From Siphonodentalium dalli (lineage: Eukaryota; Mollusca; Scaphopoda; Gadilida; Siphonodentaliidae): a DNA stretch of 64,000 bases. Where the stretch lies: positions 113,109,319 to 113,173,318 of the forward strand of contig CP136066.1 of assembly GCA_032622095.1 (NCBI GenBank). The letters are read 5' to 3'. The stretch's first letter is position 1; each line of letters opens with the position of its first letter. The translations under genes were made by a program, and so were the position numbers. The notes under the pieces are model-generated. The model saw only the letters and a list, made by a program, of their open reading frames with translations. It was not told where the DNA came from and searched no databases. Shown piece by piece: positions 10,745-22,700 of the stretch.

Positions 10745-12370
10745 AGGGTTAACACACGATGTCTCGTCATTGAAGGTAATCTATCTTTCCAAGTTCTTAG
10801 TAACGATGGTTGTACAAACCTTTTCACATTTACCCGCCGAGAGTGGCTTATGTTCCTTGAATAAAGCCCTGTGGTTTAAAGGGGTATATGCAACAAAGTA
10901 ATTAAGTTGAGCCAAAATACACTTATGTGCTCTATGAATGATGCAAACAACATGGTAATTATAATGAAAACGAATTTAAGACTCCAGAGATGGCGTCCTG
11001 GGTCTATGTTAGAATGCGTAATTAGATATGATGAAATAAGTGTTTTGTGCAATTAAATGGTCGTTATGTGAATGGGAGATGTCACTTACCATGTTGTCAA
11101 CGAAATTGCGAACAAAAACCTCCTAATGTATCAATAAATACGCATTTGTTATTCAATATGTTCCAGTGTTTATAGAATGGCTGTACTATTTTGGATTTTT
11201 TCATGTTCAAAAATATGCCGGTATGACACGGCGCAATATCTGGCGAAGAGTCCTGTTTGAAATAAGACAGGATGTTTCTCCTATAACACATATGTTATTT
11301 AACGAGGCGCATCTCCTTTGACGATTTATCACCAAACAACGAACATTTATGAGGATAGATTACCGGTGTGCACTTATAGATTTTGTAAGGATAGATTACC
11401 GAGGTGCGTTTATCACCGCTTCTTCCCGTCCTACCTGTTTCCTGCCAGCGAGTCAGTATTGTATTTTGGACGTTAAATATTAGAAAGGCAGTCACATCTT
11501 ATTCTCATTCAAATAGACACTGTGGCGATGCACCCACATAGTAATCGAAAATACTGTCACCGTTTGGTCTGCAAGGGGATCGCAAGTATATAATTTAAAC
11601 AGAATGACTATATGCATCCACTGCCCCCCCCCCTCATAGAAATTTCAACCATTAAGTTTTTGCTTGTGTCCAATGTTTAACTGACATTTACTACAGCTGC
11701 TCGATGTCTGGTGATAAGTGATCAGTTGCGACAAGCCAATCAAATTCGCCGAAATATCGATAAGCACAAGTTTGAGTGACAAGTGTCTCTTTCAACTTCA
11801 CGTGTCTTTTTCGTTGCTGTACGCTCGTTATATATCTAACTTCTACTTTTGGTGGTTCTCTTGTGAATGACGGATTAAATTACAAGAAATAACTCTTGTT
11901 TCGATTAAGGTTATGAGTTATAACCGAAAAGTTTGAAGATAAATGTTCTATAACTACGCTACTATGCTGCCATGAGTGCTGTCATTTCAATAGCAGATGT
12001 CATAAACAAAAATTAGGTTATCGAGAAATGACTTTAATTGCTAAATGGTTTTACATTATTATGTGGATTGACAGCTTATGATTAAATTATAATGTTTTAC
12101 TTAAATTGTACATAGTTGTAAATTTTGCGTATACTTGCATGTATAACACAAGAGAGGAACGGTGACGTAGTTGGGAACTGCTAGCTAGACAACCTTTTAC
12201 CAGAATGAAGACAAACGCCACCTTCTGTGCCTTCAAATTTATAGCTGTAATAATATGTTCATAATTATATGAATAGCATAACTTGCTGCATATTAGATTA
12301 ATCACTCGTATCAAACAGACAAGACAGACATGACTGCCAAATAGAATATTTACAAATCAGGATTGCTTTC
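10745..12370. other. No gene seen
   Basis: AT-rich DNA. A short direct duplication containing GGATAGATTACCG occurs twice near 11352-11402, and a C tract lies near 11622-11632. No frame shows a domain and no inverted-repeat element is visible. Confidence 0.5.
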
Positions 12371-12379
12371 AGGGGAATA

Positions 12380-13620
12380 GGACTCAGGGCGATGAATGCC
12401 CCCCTCGAGGAAATATGCTATGGTCATGCAGTCCGGTAGCTTCCGGGATACTATAGCCCCCATGTCGGGGATCATAGCCCCTGCATTGGGGAAATCCTGA
12501 GGCCATCATCGGTAATAAAACAAAAACCAAGAGAAGACTGACCGCAGGGACGTGGCTAGACGGTCTCCGTTTGGGGGGGGGGGGTGTGTGCACACCTTTG
12601 GAATTCCAACCGCACCCCCCCCTAAATCAGACCAAACAAACAATTTTTCCGGAATTCCATTTGCAGCCCCCTTGCACCTCAACTTCTCCCTTTCTCCATT
12701 ACAGGCCTGGCTGAATGGCTCTTGTTGTCACTATAGTCAGATGGAGGAACAAAAGCATGGCACTATATAACCGGTATCAGAATATTTAGAGATCTGAACC
12801 TGAAAATTGTATAAATCCTAACATTCAGTGGTCTAATTGCAGAAAAGTTGACACGGACGAGAGGACATACCGGGCCGACCATGGTTCGGCCCGGTGTGAG
12901 AAAAGTTTGAAATCTGATAAAGAAAATCGCAAAATCCTAGCATCTAGACTGGCCTCAAGCTTTCCTAGTGTTGGAAATGTCAAACGTGATACCCACCTTA
13001 GGGTGGAAAATGATCATTTCAGTCAAAATTTTTGCCAAATGTGGTAAAATATGGTTTTCTTAAAGTAATTAGCAGTTTTTTTTATTGGCCACGGGGGAGG
13101 GATTGGGACACACCGGGCCAACCATGGTTCGGCCCGGTGTGAGAACATTTTGAAATCTGAACAAAAACGTCGCAAAATCCTAGCATCTAGACTGGCCTCA
13201 AGCTTTCCTGGTGTTGGAAATTTCAAACATGAAACCCCCCACTTAGGTTGGGAAATTTCAAACTGATGACCATTTCAGTCCACATTTTTTATATAGTGTA
13301 GGAAAACATTGTTCTCATTGTTTTGACTGGCCACGGGGGAGAAAACTGGACACAAGCTTTCAAAGTGTTGGAAATTTCCAACTTGGCAACCCCCCCCCTA
13401 CGGTTGGGAAATTTCCAACTGATGGCCATTTCAGTAAAAAAAATTGACCAAAAGTATAGGTATATATGCAAATGTTAGTCAGTAACAACAAATCTCCCCT
13501 AATACATTGTTGGAAAATTAAACTACAAGAACAATTTCAAACCTATTGTAGGTGTTAATTTTCCAACAAATGGTGTGTCAGGTATGAAATTTCCAACTGT
13601 TGAAATTTTTGACCGAAAAC
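12380..13620. repeat. hAT-like MITE family copy with internal duplication
   Basis: An end-like CAGGGACGTGGCTAGACGG lies at 12545, matching the left end of the complete element at 46523. Inside, a unit of about 242 bp is present twice (CCGGGCCGACCATGGTTCGG at about 12870 and again at about 13111), followed by several TTGGAAATTTCCAAC palindromes. A 12420-12505 stretch rich in CCCCATGTCGGGG-type inverted repeats precedes it. No right end was found. Frames here are not genes. Confidence 0.65.
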
Positions 13621-14880
13621 ACACCCTGCCTCTGACTGGCAATGATATGAACAGAACGTCCACTATTTGGTTTTATCGCACGAACAATTATTTTAAGCGG
13701 CCTGGCGACTTCGTCCAAGTCAACAGCTCACTGCACGTTCAGAGCTTGACTCATAGGCGCAATGATTGGGTTGTCATCGTACACATATTACACGGTTTGT
13801 GTGATCCACGTAAAACGCCAAATGCACGATATTTACAGAGATTACATACATGTGTGTATCCATCCTTAACAGTGACGTTTTGGATTTTTGTAATGAAATT
13901 ACCTGGAAGCGAATGCCTGTATAGCATGACGGAATGTTTGGTCGTTAAAGCGGGGGCGTATGTACTGTCATTCAGAAAGGCATACGTTTTATTGTGAATA
14001 AAAACTATGGTATGAATCTTGCAGAACAGCCTGTGATAATGGACCATAAGCCCAATATTAACCCATTATGACATATGTTCAACTTTTTGAAGTGATCTTT
14101 GCTAGCGTTTCCCACATCGAAGTGTAAAACGCTCTTTAATGTTACCATAACTGGAAGACAATTCAATGAATAGACCATGGGGCGAAGCCACAGAACTGCC
14201 TAGAAATAAGGTTTTGTTACAACTCAGAGGGGAATACCAGAACATTACATATTTTTGAACAAAACAACTCTATCTTTCATTATAATAAATGTTCTGGACT
14301 AAAAACAATGCGCATTTTCTAGAAAAAGTGACTTTTGTGGGTCATTTCTATGTAGTTCTTGACGAAAATATTAGAAAAATCGTCAGCAAATATTTGGCCA
14401 TTCATTGTTGACAAAAATAATTTCTCACAATTAGGACAACCTTTCCTCATCGTATACCGTATTTTGGCCGCCCCAATGATGCCATAAAATGATAAATTCT
14501 CGATTGATCACCCTTGTGCTAGTCAGAGAATTAGAGTTAATTCCTAGAAATAGAGTTATCATTCATGAGTGTTTAATCAGCACTGATTTCATTTGCATTC
14601 AAATGTTGCTAAGCTTAGAAAAAATAAGAATATGTCGAAATATTCTTAATCTAAAATTGCAACTCTTGGTTTCTATGCTGTTTTTGGACTTTTTATGTAG
14701 CATTTTACTCGGAAAGTCAAAAGAAAATTATGTTCATCGCAGTGCCGGTACTGAATCCTTATATAGACTACATCGTAGGAGAACAAGAGAAAAATGAGAA
14801 AATTTTATGTCCAATGAATGAACGAGTGAATAAATTAACAAGCCTATGAATGAGCTTATCAATTCCAATTCATTCATTCA
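13621..14880. other. No gene seen
   Basis: A 140-residue plus frame (13575-13997) starts inside the repeat and shows no domain. An isolated CGCTCTTT occurs at 14130. Short CATTCATT repeats lie near 14870. Nothing else is visible. Confidence 0.45.
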
Positions 14881-14900
14881 TTCACTCCTCAATGATATCG

Positions 14901-15113
14901 GGCGTTTCAGTCAAGATCGGAGACATCACTTCCGTTATCAGAAACTTCAAAATCACTTTCGTCCGGAAGATTCTCACAGTCATCACACCTGCAAGCTTCA
15001 GAAGACTTTATGTTTTTCAACAGGCAGGTACATCAGGCAGGTACATCAGGCAGGTACATCTCTTTGTTGAGCATTTGCTTTTCTTGCAAGCACACATCAC
15101 TTGTTCAGTTACA
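14901..15113 (-). pseudogene. Decayed Cys-rich C-terminal fragment of an uncharacterised protein
   Basis: Read on the minus strand, the piece has a Cys-x-Cys-x5-Cys-x4-Cys-x-Cys cluster (CACKKSKCSTKRCTC, about 15092-15048), then, in another frame, CRCDDCEN and an acidic Asp/Ser-rich end with a stop at about 14911. The two parts are out of register because a 13-bp sequence (CAGGCAGGTACAT) is present three times at about 15021-15060: two extra copies add 26 bases. Cys-rich ends of this kind close many members of the nuclease-like family seen at 19721-23312, so I infer a lost relative. No other part of that protein is adjacent. Confidence 0.45.
15021..15060. repeat. Three 13-bp tandem copies
   Basis: CAGGCAGGTACAT occurs three times in a row. 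Removing two copies would bring the two halves of the minus-strand Cys-rich fragment into one frame. Confidence 0.95.
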
Positions 15114-15114
15114 T

Positions 15115-16244
15115 AATCAGGAGCAATCGGAAGGCTGCCCCAATCTAATTGAAGTTCACCGTGTTCGACAGTCTAACCCAGTCTGAGTAAACTCATACCT
15201 AAATATTCATTACAACATTGAATATTAGGTCTGACGGATAACATCGCTATCTCATTTCCAAGTCCTCGGGATTCCGTAATCTGATTGATTGCGTAAATTA
15301 TTTTCCGTCCAATGAAACCGTGTGGGTTGATAAACAAGTGTTAATGGGCGGAGACTCCCATAATGTCACCTCTAAATATCATTCTGAACTCCTCGACCTG
15401 TGACCTCTGCGGCTGAACTCCTCGACCTGTGACCGCGACGAGGTTTGCCGAATGCTCTAAATATAGTAACAGAGCGGAATTTCGAGGCTTGCAAATTCAA
15501 CAGAGACAGAAAAAATGGCTTCGAAATTATATATTCGGTACGATTCCGATTAATTTGAAGGTTGTGTTGGACCTGATAGATAGGCCTGCGTATGGTACCA
15601 ACTTGGCCTCCCATAAATATAAATAGAACTTTACTCAAGTCCGTGTATTTGATTTACTTTATTGTAACATGGTTTGCAAATCGACAAATTATTTGCCGTA
15701 AAAAAAAAGTCATCTGAAAGTCAAACACCGAGGAAATGACTTAATTTTATGCTTTTAAATAGTTCTAAAGCATCATTTTTGATGACGACCTTATTTTTTG
15801 CTCTCGGATGCAGCTTTCCCGTTGATGCAGCGAGTTCATCTCCCGAAAAAAGAATAGTCGCACACACGACAAATATTATCTTCTGTAAGTTTTAATGTCG
15901 CGACACAGGCCTTCTGGGGACACCTGTCAATCATCGATGTATTTTTTAAAAATCCGTGACGTCATTTTGGGGAAGCTCTTCGCTGAATAGAAATGGTTTT
16001 GGCTACATTAGCTCCAGACTCTATATTTCAAATATAGAGTCGACGTTCACCCAGACTGAGTCTAACCATGCTCAATGGGATCGAGTGCATTTATCAATGG
16101 GTTCAACGCTCTCCTGTATACGACTGCTTGATAGTTGGCCCTCTTCACATGGTTTACGAGGGAGTCTTCATTGGGTGGCAGTACATCTTGACTAGATTTA
16201 CTAGCAAAAAATTGTACCGTACTGCGGTGACAGATGTCATAGAT
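15115..16244. other. No gene seen
   Basis: Contains a 27-bp-scale duplication with CTCCTCGACCTGTGACC (15389 and 15419) and a hairpin CTCTATATTTCAAATATAGAG at about 16020. No coding frame is supported. Confidence 0.5.
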
Positions 16245-16400
16245 TGATAATTATATAATTACAACTACTTTCGCTTTGACTAAAATGCGTGCATCTGATT
16301 GGTCAAGGCCCTTAGATACACTTGGTAGCGACAATATCTATCAGTGGAGGGAAGTGTCGTTTCCCGCATCACTGGGTGTAGTGATACCTTAAAAAGTTCG
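16245..16400 (+). promoter_or_regulatory. Repeated block upstream of the recombinase gene
   Basis: About 150 bp ending roughly 340 bp before the recombinase ATG recur, inverted, at 53840-53995. Conserved pieces include TTGATTGGTCA-type CCAAT boxes, TTGGTAGCGACAATATCTAT and GTCGTTTCCCGCATCAC. Its position suggests the element's 5' end or promoter, but the second copy has no gene beside it. The regulatory role is inference; the repetition is directly visible. Confidence 0.45.
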
Positions 16401-17539
16401 CAAACCAAGTCGAATATCCATGGGGCGAATTTACCCGGAATTTTATTTTGTCCACCAATCAAATCGCAAGAAATCACTTCCGTTTCTAGTGGTAACGCAA
16501 GACGCCAAATCTCAGCGAAAAATTATCGCCTATTAAACAGCAAAATAGTACATTAATTAAACAAAAACAAATTAAAATAGAGAATAAAACCCCACTTTCT
16601 GATAAAGAAAAACATTTTCTATTATCATCAAACATCAGGGCTAAATTTAGATATGGGTTTCTTCGTAAATTAGTGCGGTACATTTGAAAAGAACGTGCTA
16701 ACATGACAATGTAGCAACGTTTGACGGTTCAAAACATGGAAGACCTACCGTTAGCTATCTACGGCGAATTCAATATAGATATTAATCATATTATGGATTA
16801 TCAAATTAATTTAAGTCAAGAAGAAGACTTTTTCATAAATAATTTTGATGACAATGAACTCTACAATGCTGCTTCTCAAATGGAAATAGAAGAATTGGAG
16901 CTTGAAGTTAAGTCAGAGCCTGAGGCTGAAGACAGTGAAGTTGAATTTGAAGAGCCAGAAGAAATACTAGGGATTTATGGCCTAATTGGACTGGACAAAC
17001 TGGTAGAAGATGTTGGTAATAATGGTGGCATCATTGAAATAATACCAATGGAAATATCACCGATGCAGGTAAGAATTGAACCCTTGAAAATAATTTATAT
17101 AAAATAGTGTTGCGCTACTAAATTTAAAATAAATTATTAGTAATAGTAATACTAGTACCAGTACAGTGAGAACTTACTATAGTATACTAGTACTAGTAGT
17201 AGTAGTACTAGAAGTGATGAAGCTGGTTATTATTTATTTATTGATTGATCATTTAAATGGCTGTAGCCTGTATTATTTGCATAGTAGAAGTGTGATGTTG
17301 TAAGAGTAACTGTAAATTAGCCAACATTTTTTAACTTGAATAAGTATGGTATGGATATATCCTACAATAATTATGTTTTCATAGATAACTCTTTCTAAAT
17401 TCTAATTCTAATATTTTTGAAGGCAAATGACCAAATACTGAATGCCTGTGACCTGGAATCTGACGAGAAGGAATCTCATGAAACAGGAAAAGACCTTAAT
17501 GAAGAAACACCCAACGCCAAGGTGAGAATCTTAATGAAA

Positions 17540-17660
17540 ATATTGAAATTACGAGGAAAAATAGTATAAGCGATCGCGAAATTATACAGTATATAGTTCG
17601 GCATCAAGCACTTCAATACGCCAACAGAAGCATTGAAAACGACATTGATTTCATATGTAA
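17540..17660. repeat. Half of a foldback module in the second intron
   Basis: ACAGTATATAGTTCGGCATC, then CACTTCAATACGCCAACAG and ATTGAAAACGACATTGATT, a diverged single arm of the palindrome complete at 47217-47370. It lies between exons 2 and 3 of the recombinase gene. Confidence 0.75.
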
Positions 17661-17939
17661 ATTGAAATCTCCATTTTCAAATAAAATTATAATAATGTTT
17701 ATAATTTCTTTTTCATACTTTTTTGTTCAGGTACAGAAGTCTGCGACTGCAAGCCGATTTCACAAAATTGACGAACATGAGCTAGAAGAGCTTGAAAAGA
17801 ACAGACTGGCTGCATCGACCAAATCAAACACAAGATGGGGGATGAAACTATTTGATGGTGCGTTATTTCAACAAGAATATTCAGTTCTGTTTGATAAAAT
17901 TAAAGATGTCTTTTGACGTAAAATAAAAAAAAATCTCTT

Positions 17940-18100
17940 TGAAATATACAATAAACATCATTTTCCATGCATCTCTGCAATCTCTGGGCATATAAAAGTG
18001 TCAGAATGATGCTAAACAACATACTGTCTAATTTCTACGCATTCCATCAATGTTGTTTTTGATGCATCTTTGGTTACACAGAAATGATGGATGCTAAAAA
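17940..18100. repeat. Degenerate foldback module in the third intron
   Basis: Contains GATGCATCT-like arms with ATAAAAGTGTCAGAATGATG on the left and ATGTTGTTTTTGATGCATCT on the right, recalling the palindrome at 47217-47370 but much diverged. Non-coding. Confidence 0.45.
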
Positions 18101-19507
18101 TCCTAAATCAATAGTAAACGGTAACATTTTCTGAAATACAGTTTGAAATATGTTAAATTACTTTGTATTTACCACGTGATAACTTTTTTTCTTCAGAATG
18201 GTGTAATGAGCGATTTGGGCAGAAATTTGATTTATATAAAATGACGAAAGAAGATTTGAATGAGAAGCTCAGACTATTCTATGCTGAAGCCCGCCCAAAG
18301 AATGGAGAAGAATACCATAAGAACACACTGAAGTCAATACGTTCAGCTGTAAATCGGCATATGTCAGACAGCAAGACTAAAATCGATATCGTAAAGGATA
18401 GTGAATTTCGTGGGGCGAATAGAGTTTTGGACGCCAAACTGAAAAAACTGTTAGCTGATGGCAAATCAAAGCCGACGAAACATAAAGAAGTGATATCAAC
18501 CAAAGATCTACAGCTGATAAATTCATATCTTGCCCAAGACACCCCAATAACATTAAAACTGAGAGTGTGGTACTTAATTACCTTTCATTTTGTAAGTCGG
18601 GGATTGGAATTCCATCACCAGTTAACACTGAATTCTTTTGATTTCTGTATTGATGAAAATGGCAGAGAGTATGCAAAACTGAACCATGAAACAAAGCAAA
18701 AAAATTGGCAAGGTGGTTTAGATATGAAAGGTGAAGTTGGGTTCGACAAGCGAATGTATGCCGTGGAAGGTTCAGAGATGCGTCCAGTTAAAGCACTAAA
18801 AATGTTCATCGAACTTACAGATCCGACAGCAAGTGCTTTATTTAATTGTTGCAAAAAGGATAGTTTATACTCACTCAATCCGAAGGAGTTTCAGTTTTGG
18901 TACACCGCCAAACCTCAAGCGAAACGCAGTTTCGTCAACCACATGAGGGATATCTGCAAATCTGCTGGGTACCGATAAAGCTTATACAGCACATTGTCTC
19001 AGAGCAACTGCTATTCATGCCCTGAATGATGCAGGATTCGAACTGAGGCATATAATGTTTATGTCCGGCCATAAAAGTGAATCTGCTGTCAGAAGTTACA
19101 ATAGAGATTGTTCGCGACAGCAGAAAGAAAACATCAGCGATGCCCTTTTCAGAACAGCAACAGCTGTTGACCAACTTGATGTGCGAGTTCAGGATAATAA
19201 CTATTCAAAATCAACTAAATCTCACAGCAGTACCACTTCCAATTCTGAATCTGATCCACATCAACCAGAGGTCGCCATTGAAATGTCCACATCAAATTCA
19301 AAATCTCCAATTGACAGTTCAGCATCTTCACTGACTTCAGCTCTTCATAATATTGAGAACCTTATGCATTCTTCAAGCTTCAAGTCCGCATTCTTAACAA
19401 ATGCAACAATTGACACATGCAATTTCAATTTCCACTTCAACAAATGAATCTATGATTATGAATTGATATTCCATGATTTCGTTGTTTATCCTTGACATTG
19501 ATCTTTT

Positions 19508-19720
19508 ATTAAACTTGACGAATTATAAAGTCGCCCAATTTATGTTCGACCCAATTTCCCAAAATCCGTTATGAAGTACAGACACAACTCTAACTTTAGT
19601 TGTTTTACAATTTGGTGTTTTTGGTTTATTTTCTTCAGAAATTATACAGTATGTAATTCGGCATCCGACACTTCTATACGCCGACAGATGCATCGAAAAC
19701 GACGTTGATTGCATATATAA
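19508..19720 (-). repeat. Foldback half-module fused to the end of the minus-strand pseudogene
   Basis: Between 19640 and 19720 stands one arm of the foldback module (CAGTATGTAATTCGGCATCC, GACACTTCTATACGCCGACA), and 19508-19640 matches a stretch after the same module at 47400-47545 (GGGAAATTGGGTCGA, AAATTGGGCGA). A minus-strand frame runs through it from the nuclease-like pseudogene, so the last ~65 residues of that frame (19523-19720) are repeat sequence and not the natural C-terminus. TTTTATT at about 19505 would be an AATAAA on the minus strand. Confidence 0.75.
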
Positions 19721-22700
19721 ATGACAAACAAATTGCTGCACCAATACATTCGTCACTCCATCGACATTCATTTCTTTGCCGAGCTGAAGGAATAGCTCTC
19801 TAAACTTATCATCATCCCATGCAAGCAGCAAAGGCTTAATTTCCCCTTTTCCACGGAAAGCGCTAACTGTGTCACATCCCGTGAAAGGATGAAAAGCTAA
19901 TAATATTGAAGATTTAACTTCTCCAAGAGCCTGTGCAAGTTTTCCAATATTATGCACCGACGACCTATTTTTGATAAATATTTTGGAACCAACAGAGAAC
20001 TCCTGGTAAAGGCCGAGGGCGATAACAAGAACATCCGTGTCGTCACTGAGAATCAAAACATGAGCATCAGCGTTTGAAATTTGGAAAGCACGGAGAAGCA
20101 TCCTCGTGTCCGCTTCTTCGTGGTCGCATTCATCTAGCTCCGAGAAAACTTCGACTTTATTCCGAAACAATGAATGACATCTTCTGCCATGTGTTACCAC
20201 TATCATCACGTCACCCAGAATTCATATATTCTCACACCAGTGGGTGAACAGGAATTCAATCAAATTTATTTTTGTACCAGACGCGAGAAATTTCCGAAAT
20301 TGTTTCGGTGTTTTCTGGGTTTCGTAATTTATTTTGAAGACGTTGGAACCACCAGTCGATCTCCGTACCCTCTCTGGGTTCTTTATGCTGTTGAAGGGAT
20401 ACTCATCGGCGACAAAATCAACGCGCTTGCTTCCGTATTTTCTTGCAAGACAAAGTACTGATTGTAGAATTTTCACGGAGAGTTCACCAAATGTTCTCGG
20501 AATGCTTTTCTCCTTTTGAATTAATGCCATAGCATCAATGATAAGCGCTGGATTTGAAATTCATTGTCACATTCAGCGTCAATGAGATTAGCTAAATGGT
20601 GAGCTAAAACAGCTTTGTTTGTTTTAGCCATGGTACCATCATAGTTAGACAAGGCGTATGGGTATGGAGTGAGATTATATTTCATAAGTTCTCTCATGTC
20701 AATGTTAAGAGATTGTCCAACCATGGCGATACGTCCAAGAAGAGATGTATTAATTTTCATTGAAACTTTTTCTGCTCTCTTAATAGAAACACGTTTCGTC
20801 GTATTCCCAAACGTTCTCAGTTTTGTGAAATTAATTGTATCAAACACACTAATAGGGTCTTTCTCTGCTGACAGTCTAGAGGAAACATAGTTTGTGTATA
20901 GAGATTTGCCAACATTGAACGCATAAAGCAAATCGTCTTTTATTTCAGTTGTAGCTAACATACCAGAGGCGATATTGATTAAGGATTCGTCCTCAATAGT
21001 GAATGGATTCCACATATAATTTATTGTGTCAACAACTGCAACTACACTCTTTTCATATTGCTCTGTCCGAGATCTGTCGAGATCTTTCCTTTTTCTCTTC
21101 TTTCCCTCCCTCGATGCCATCTCCTCGCACTGCGTACTTATATTCGCCCGGGCATGATGTGATAAAACCCATCGGTGAACCGCACCCGTGTTACTCGAAA
21201 AATTCCGAATACCACCCTTTGATTTAGAATCCCGATTCGCTGTCTGTTCTATAACCTGGTCACAAGCTGTGCCAGGAAACCCATACTCATCATGCCTCTG
21301 AACAGTGAATTTCCCATCTGCGAAAGCCTTGTGTACACCAGGATGACTTCCGATAATGTCTCCATCTCTAACAAATAAATTGGAAGGTACCTGGAATAGT
21401 TCACACTTTTGTAGGCGAAAACCCATGGCAAAATCTTATCGATCACATTAAGATGAAGTGTCCAGTCACCTTTCCGAGTAGCAGACATGAAACTAACTAG
21501 ATCATGAACCATTTCTAAATAAGACATCCAGTAAGCAAACATGGGAGAGAGGGCCTTCCTTGAGTCGATAAATTGGTCAAGCGCTGATAGGAACTCGGTG
21601 AACTATTTATCAGTCTTGATGGTATCCAGTAATTCAGAAGGGAACAGGTTGTTCAACTTTCCGGATAACATGAAGAGATTCTCATCCATGCAATATGTAT
21701 GATCAGCGAACGCTTGCAGGAGCAGTCTATTGAGAGCCTCAAATAGGATATGATGGGCTCGTATGGCTCGATTGTAGTGTTTACCACTGATAACTTTATC
21801 CACAGAACCCCCAGCAACTACGTTCGATTCGATCATCAAATCTTTCAAGCCGGAATCACTGAATCGTTTTCCAATAACAGAAAGAAACGACATGCACGTA
21901 TGGAACTCGCCAAGTCTTATAATCAGGCGCTTTCTCATAACTTCATCTATTTTACTGACATTATGAAGGGTATGTTCCATTGCTAGCTGAGTATTGAACG
22001 ACAGATCGCCTGTGAGATTTCTTGACTGCTGATGACGATGGAGTTGAACACTCGTTGCTAAATGTCGAATCTTGAATTATTATGCCATTCGTCCCATGCG
22101 TCGTCCCAGATCCCGTCCATGTTTCTTCACATAAATCAATGTTGTCCCATACAAAGAGTGTTGTGAAATTATTCTTAGCAAACCCAGGTGGCACCAATTC
22201 ATTCGAGGCAGCTATCTTCTCGGCCAAAGCAGTGTCGTGTTCAAGAACAACAGAGTATAGATAAGATCTTGGGCGATCGACAAAATTAGTGCGTTCATTC
22301 CTGGCTGAGTCTCAACGAAACTGTCCAGATGCAAATCAGTTTGAAAATCCATCAGCCAGGCGATCAAATTGAATAGCTCAACTGGAACCATTATGGAAGC
22401 CACATCCATCCCGAGATCAGCGGAAAAAAATGGGGGCCAACTGCCAGGTAGTTTAGGGGCTGCTATAATTTTGGATCGGATGATATTGGCTGCATGGTAG
22501 AGCACTCTCCTCTCCTCATCGGCAGCTAATTTGTCTATTTGATTATCAGCAAGGTCCACATCGCTTCCATCGTCGCTATCAAGACCATTGTCCGCACTAA
22601 AGGATAGGTCATTGTGGAAATCATTGACATCATAGAACAGAACATCACATTCGGTTTGTCCAAGCTTCAAGAATTTAATTTCGGGACACCTCCTCTGTAT

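Larger units (their letters stand above)
16736..19447 (+). pseudogene. Crypton/DUF3504-type tyrosine recombinase, four exons, one frameshift
   Basis: Exons 16736-17068, 17423-17521, 17731-17857 and 18197-19447 join in phase at consensus sites (CAG/GTAAG, AAG/GTGAG, ATG/GTGCG; acceptors after pyrimidine runs), giving about 600 residues. The first exon is acidic (Glu/Asp-rich). The exon 3-4 join rebuilds an N-terminal core-binding region (...RWGMKLFD/EWCNERFG...). The recombinase signature follows: first Arg in SRGLEFHH (codon near 18598), the HCLRAT box near 18990, MSGHKSESAVRSYNR with the His/Arg and the tyrosine nucleophile (codon about 19097). Crypton enzymes of this class cut and rejoin DNA through that tyrosine; animal ZMYM/QRICH1 domains derive from them. 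One extra base near 18976 causes a premature stop just before the HxxR box. The C-terminal tail is Ser/Thr-rich. It converges on the minus-strand pseudogene 75-270 bp away. Confidence 0.85.

Noticed and set aside
13575-14047. 140-residue plus frame and 98-residue minus frame
   Set aside because: The frame begins inside the hAT-like repeat, has no domain or codon pattern, and both strands are open in the same place.
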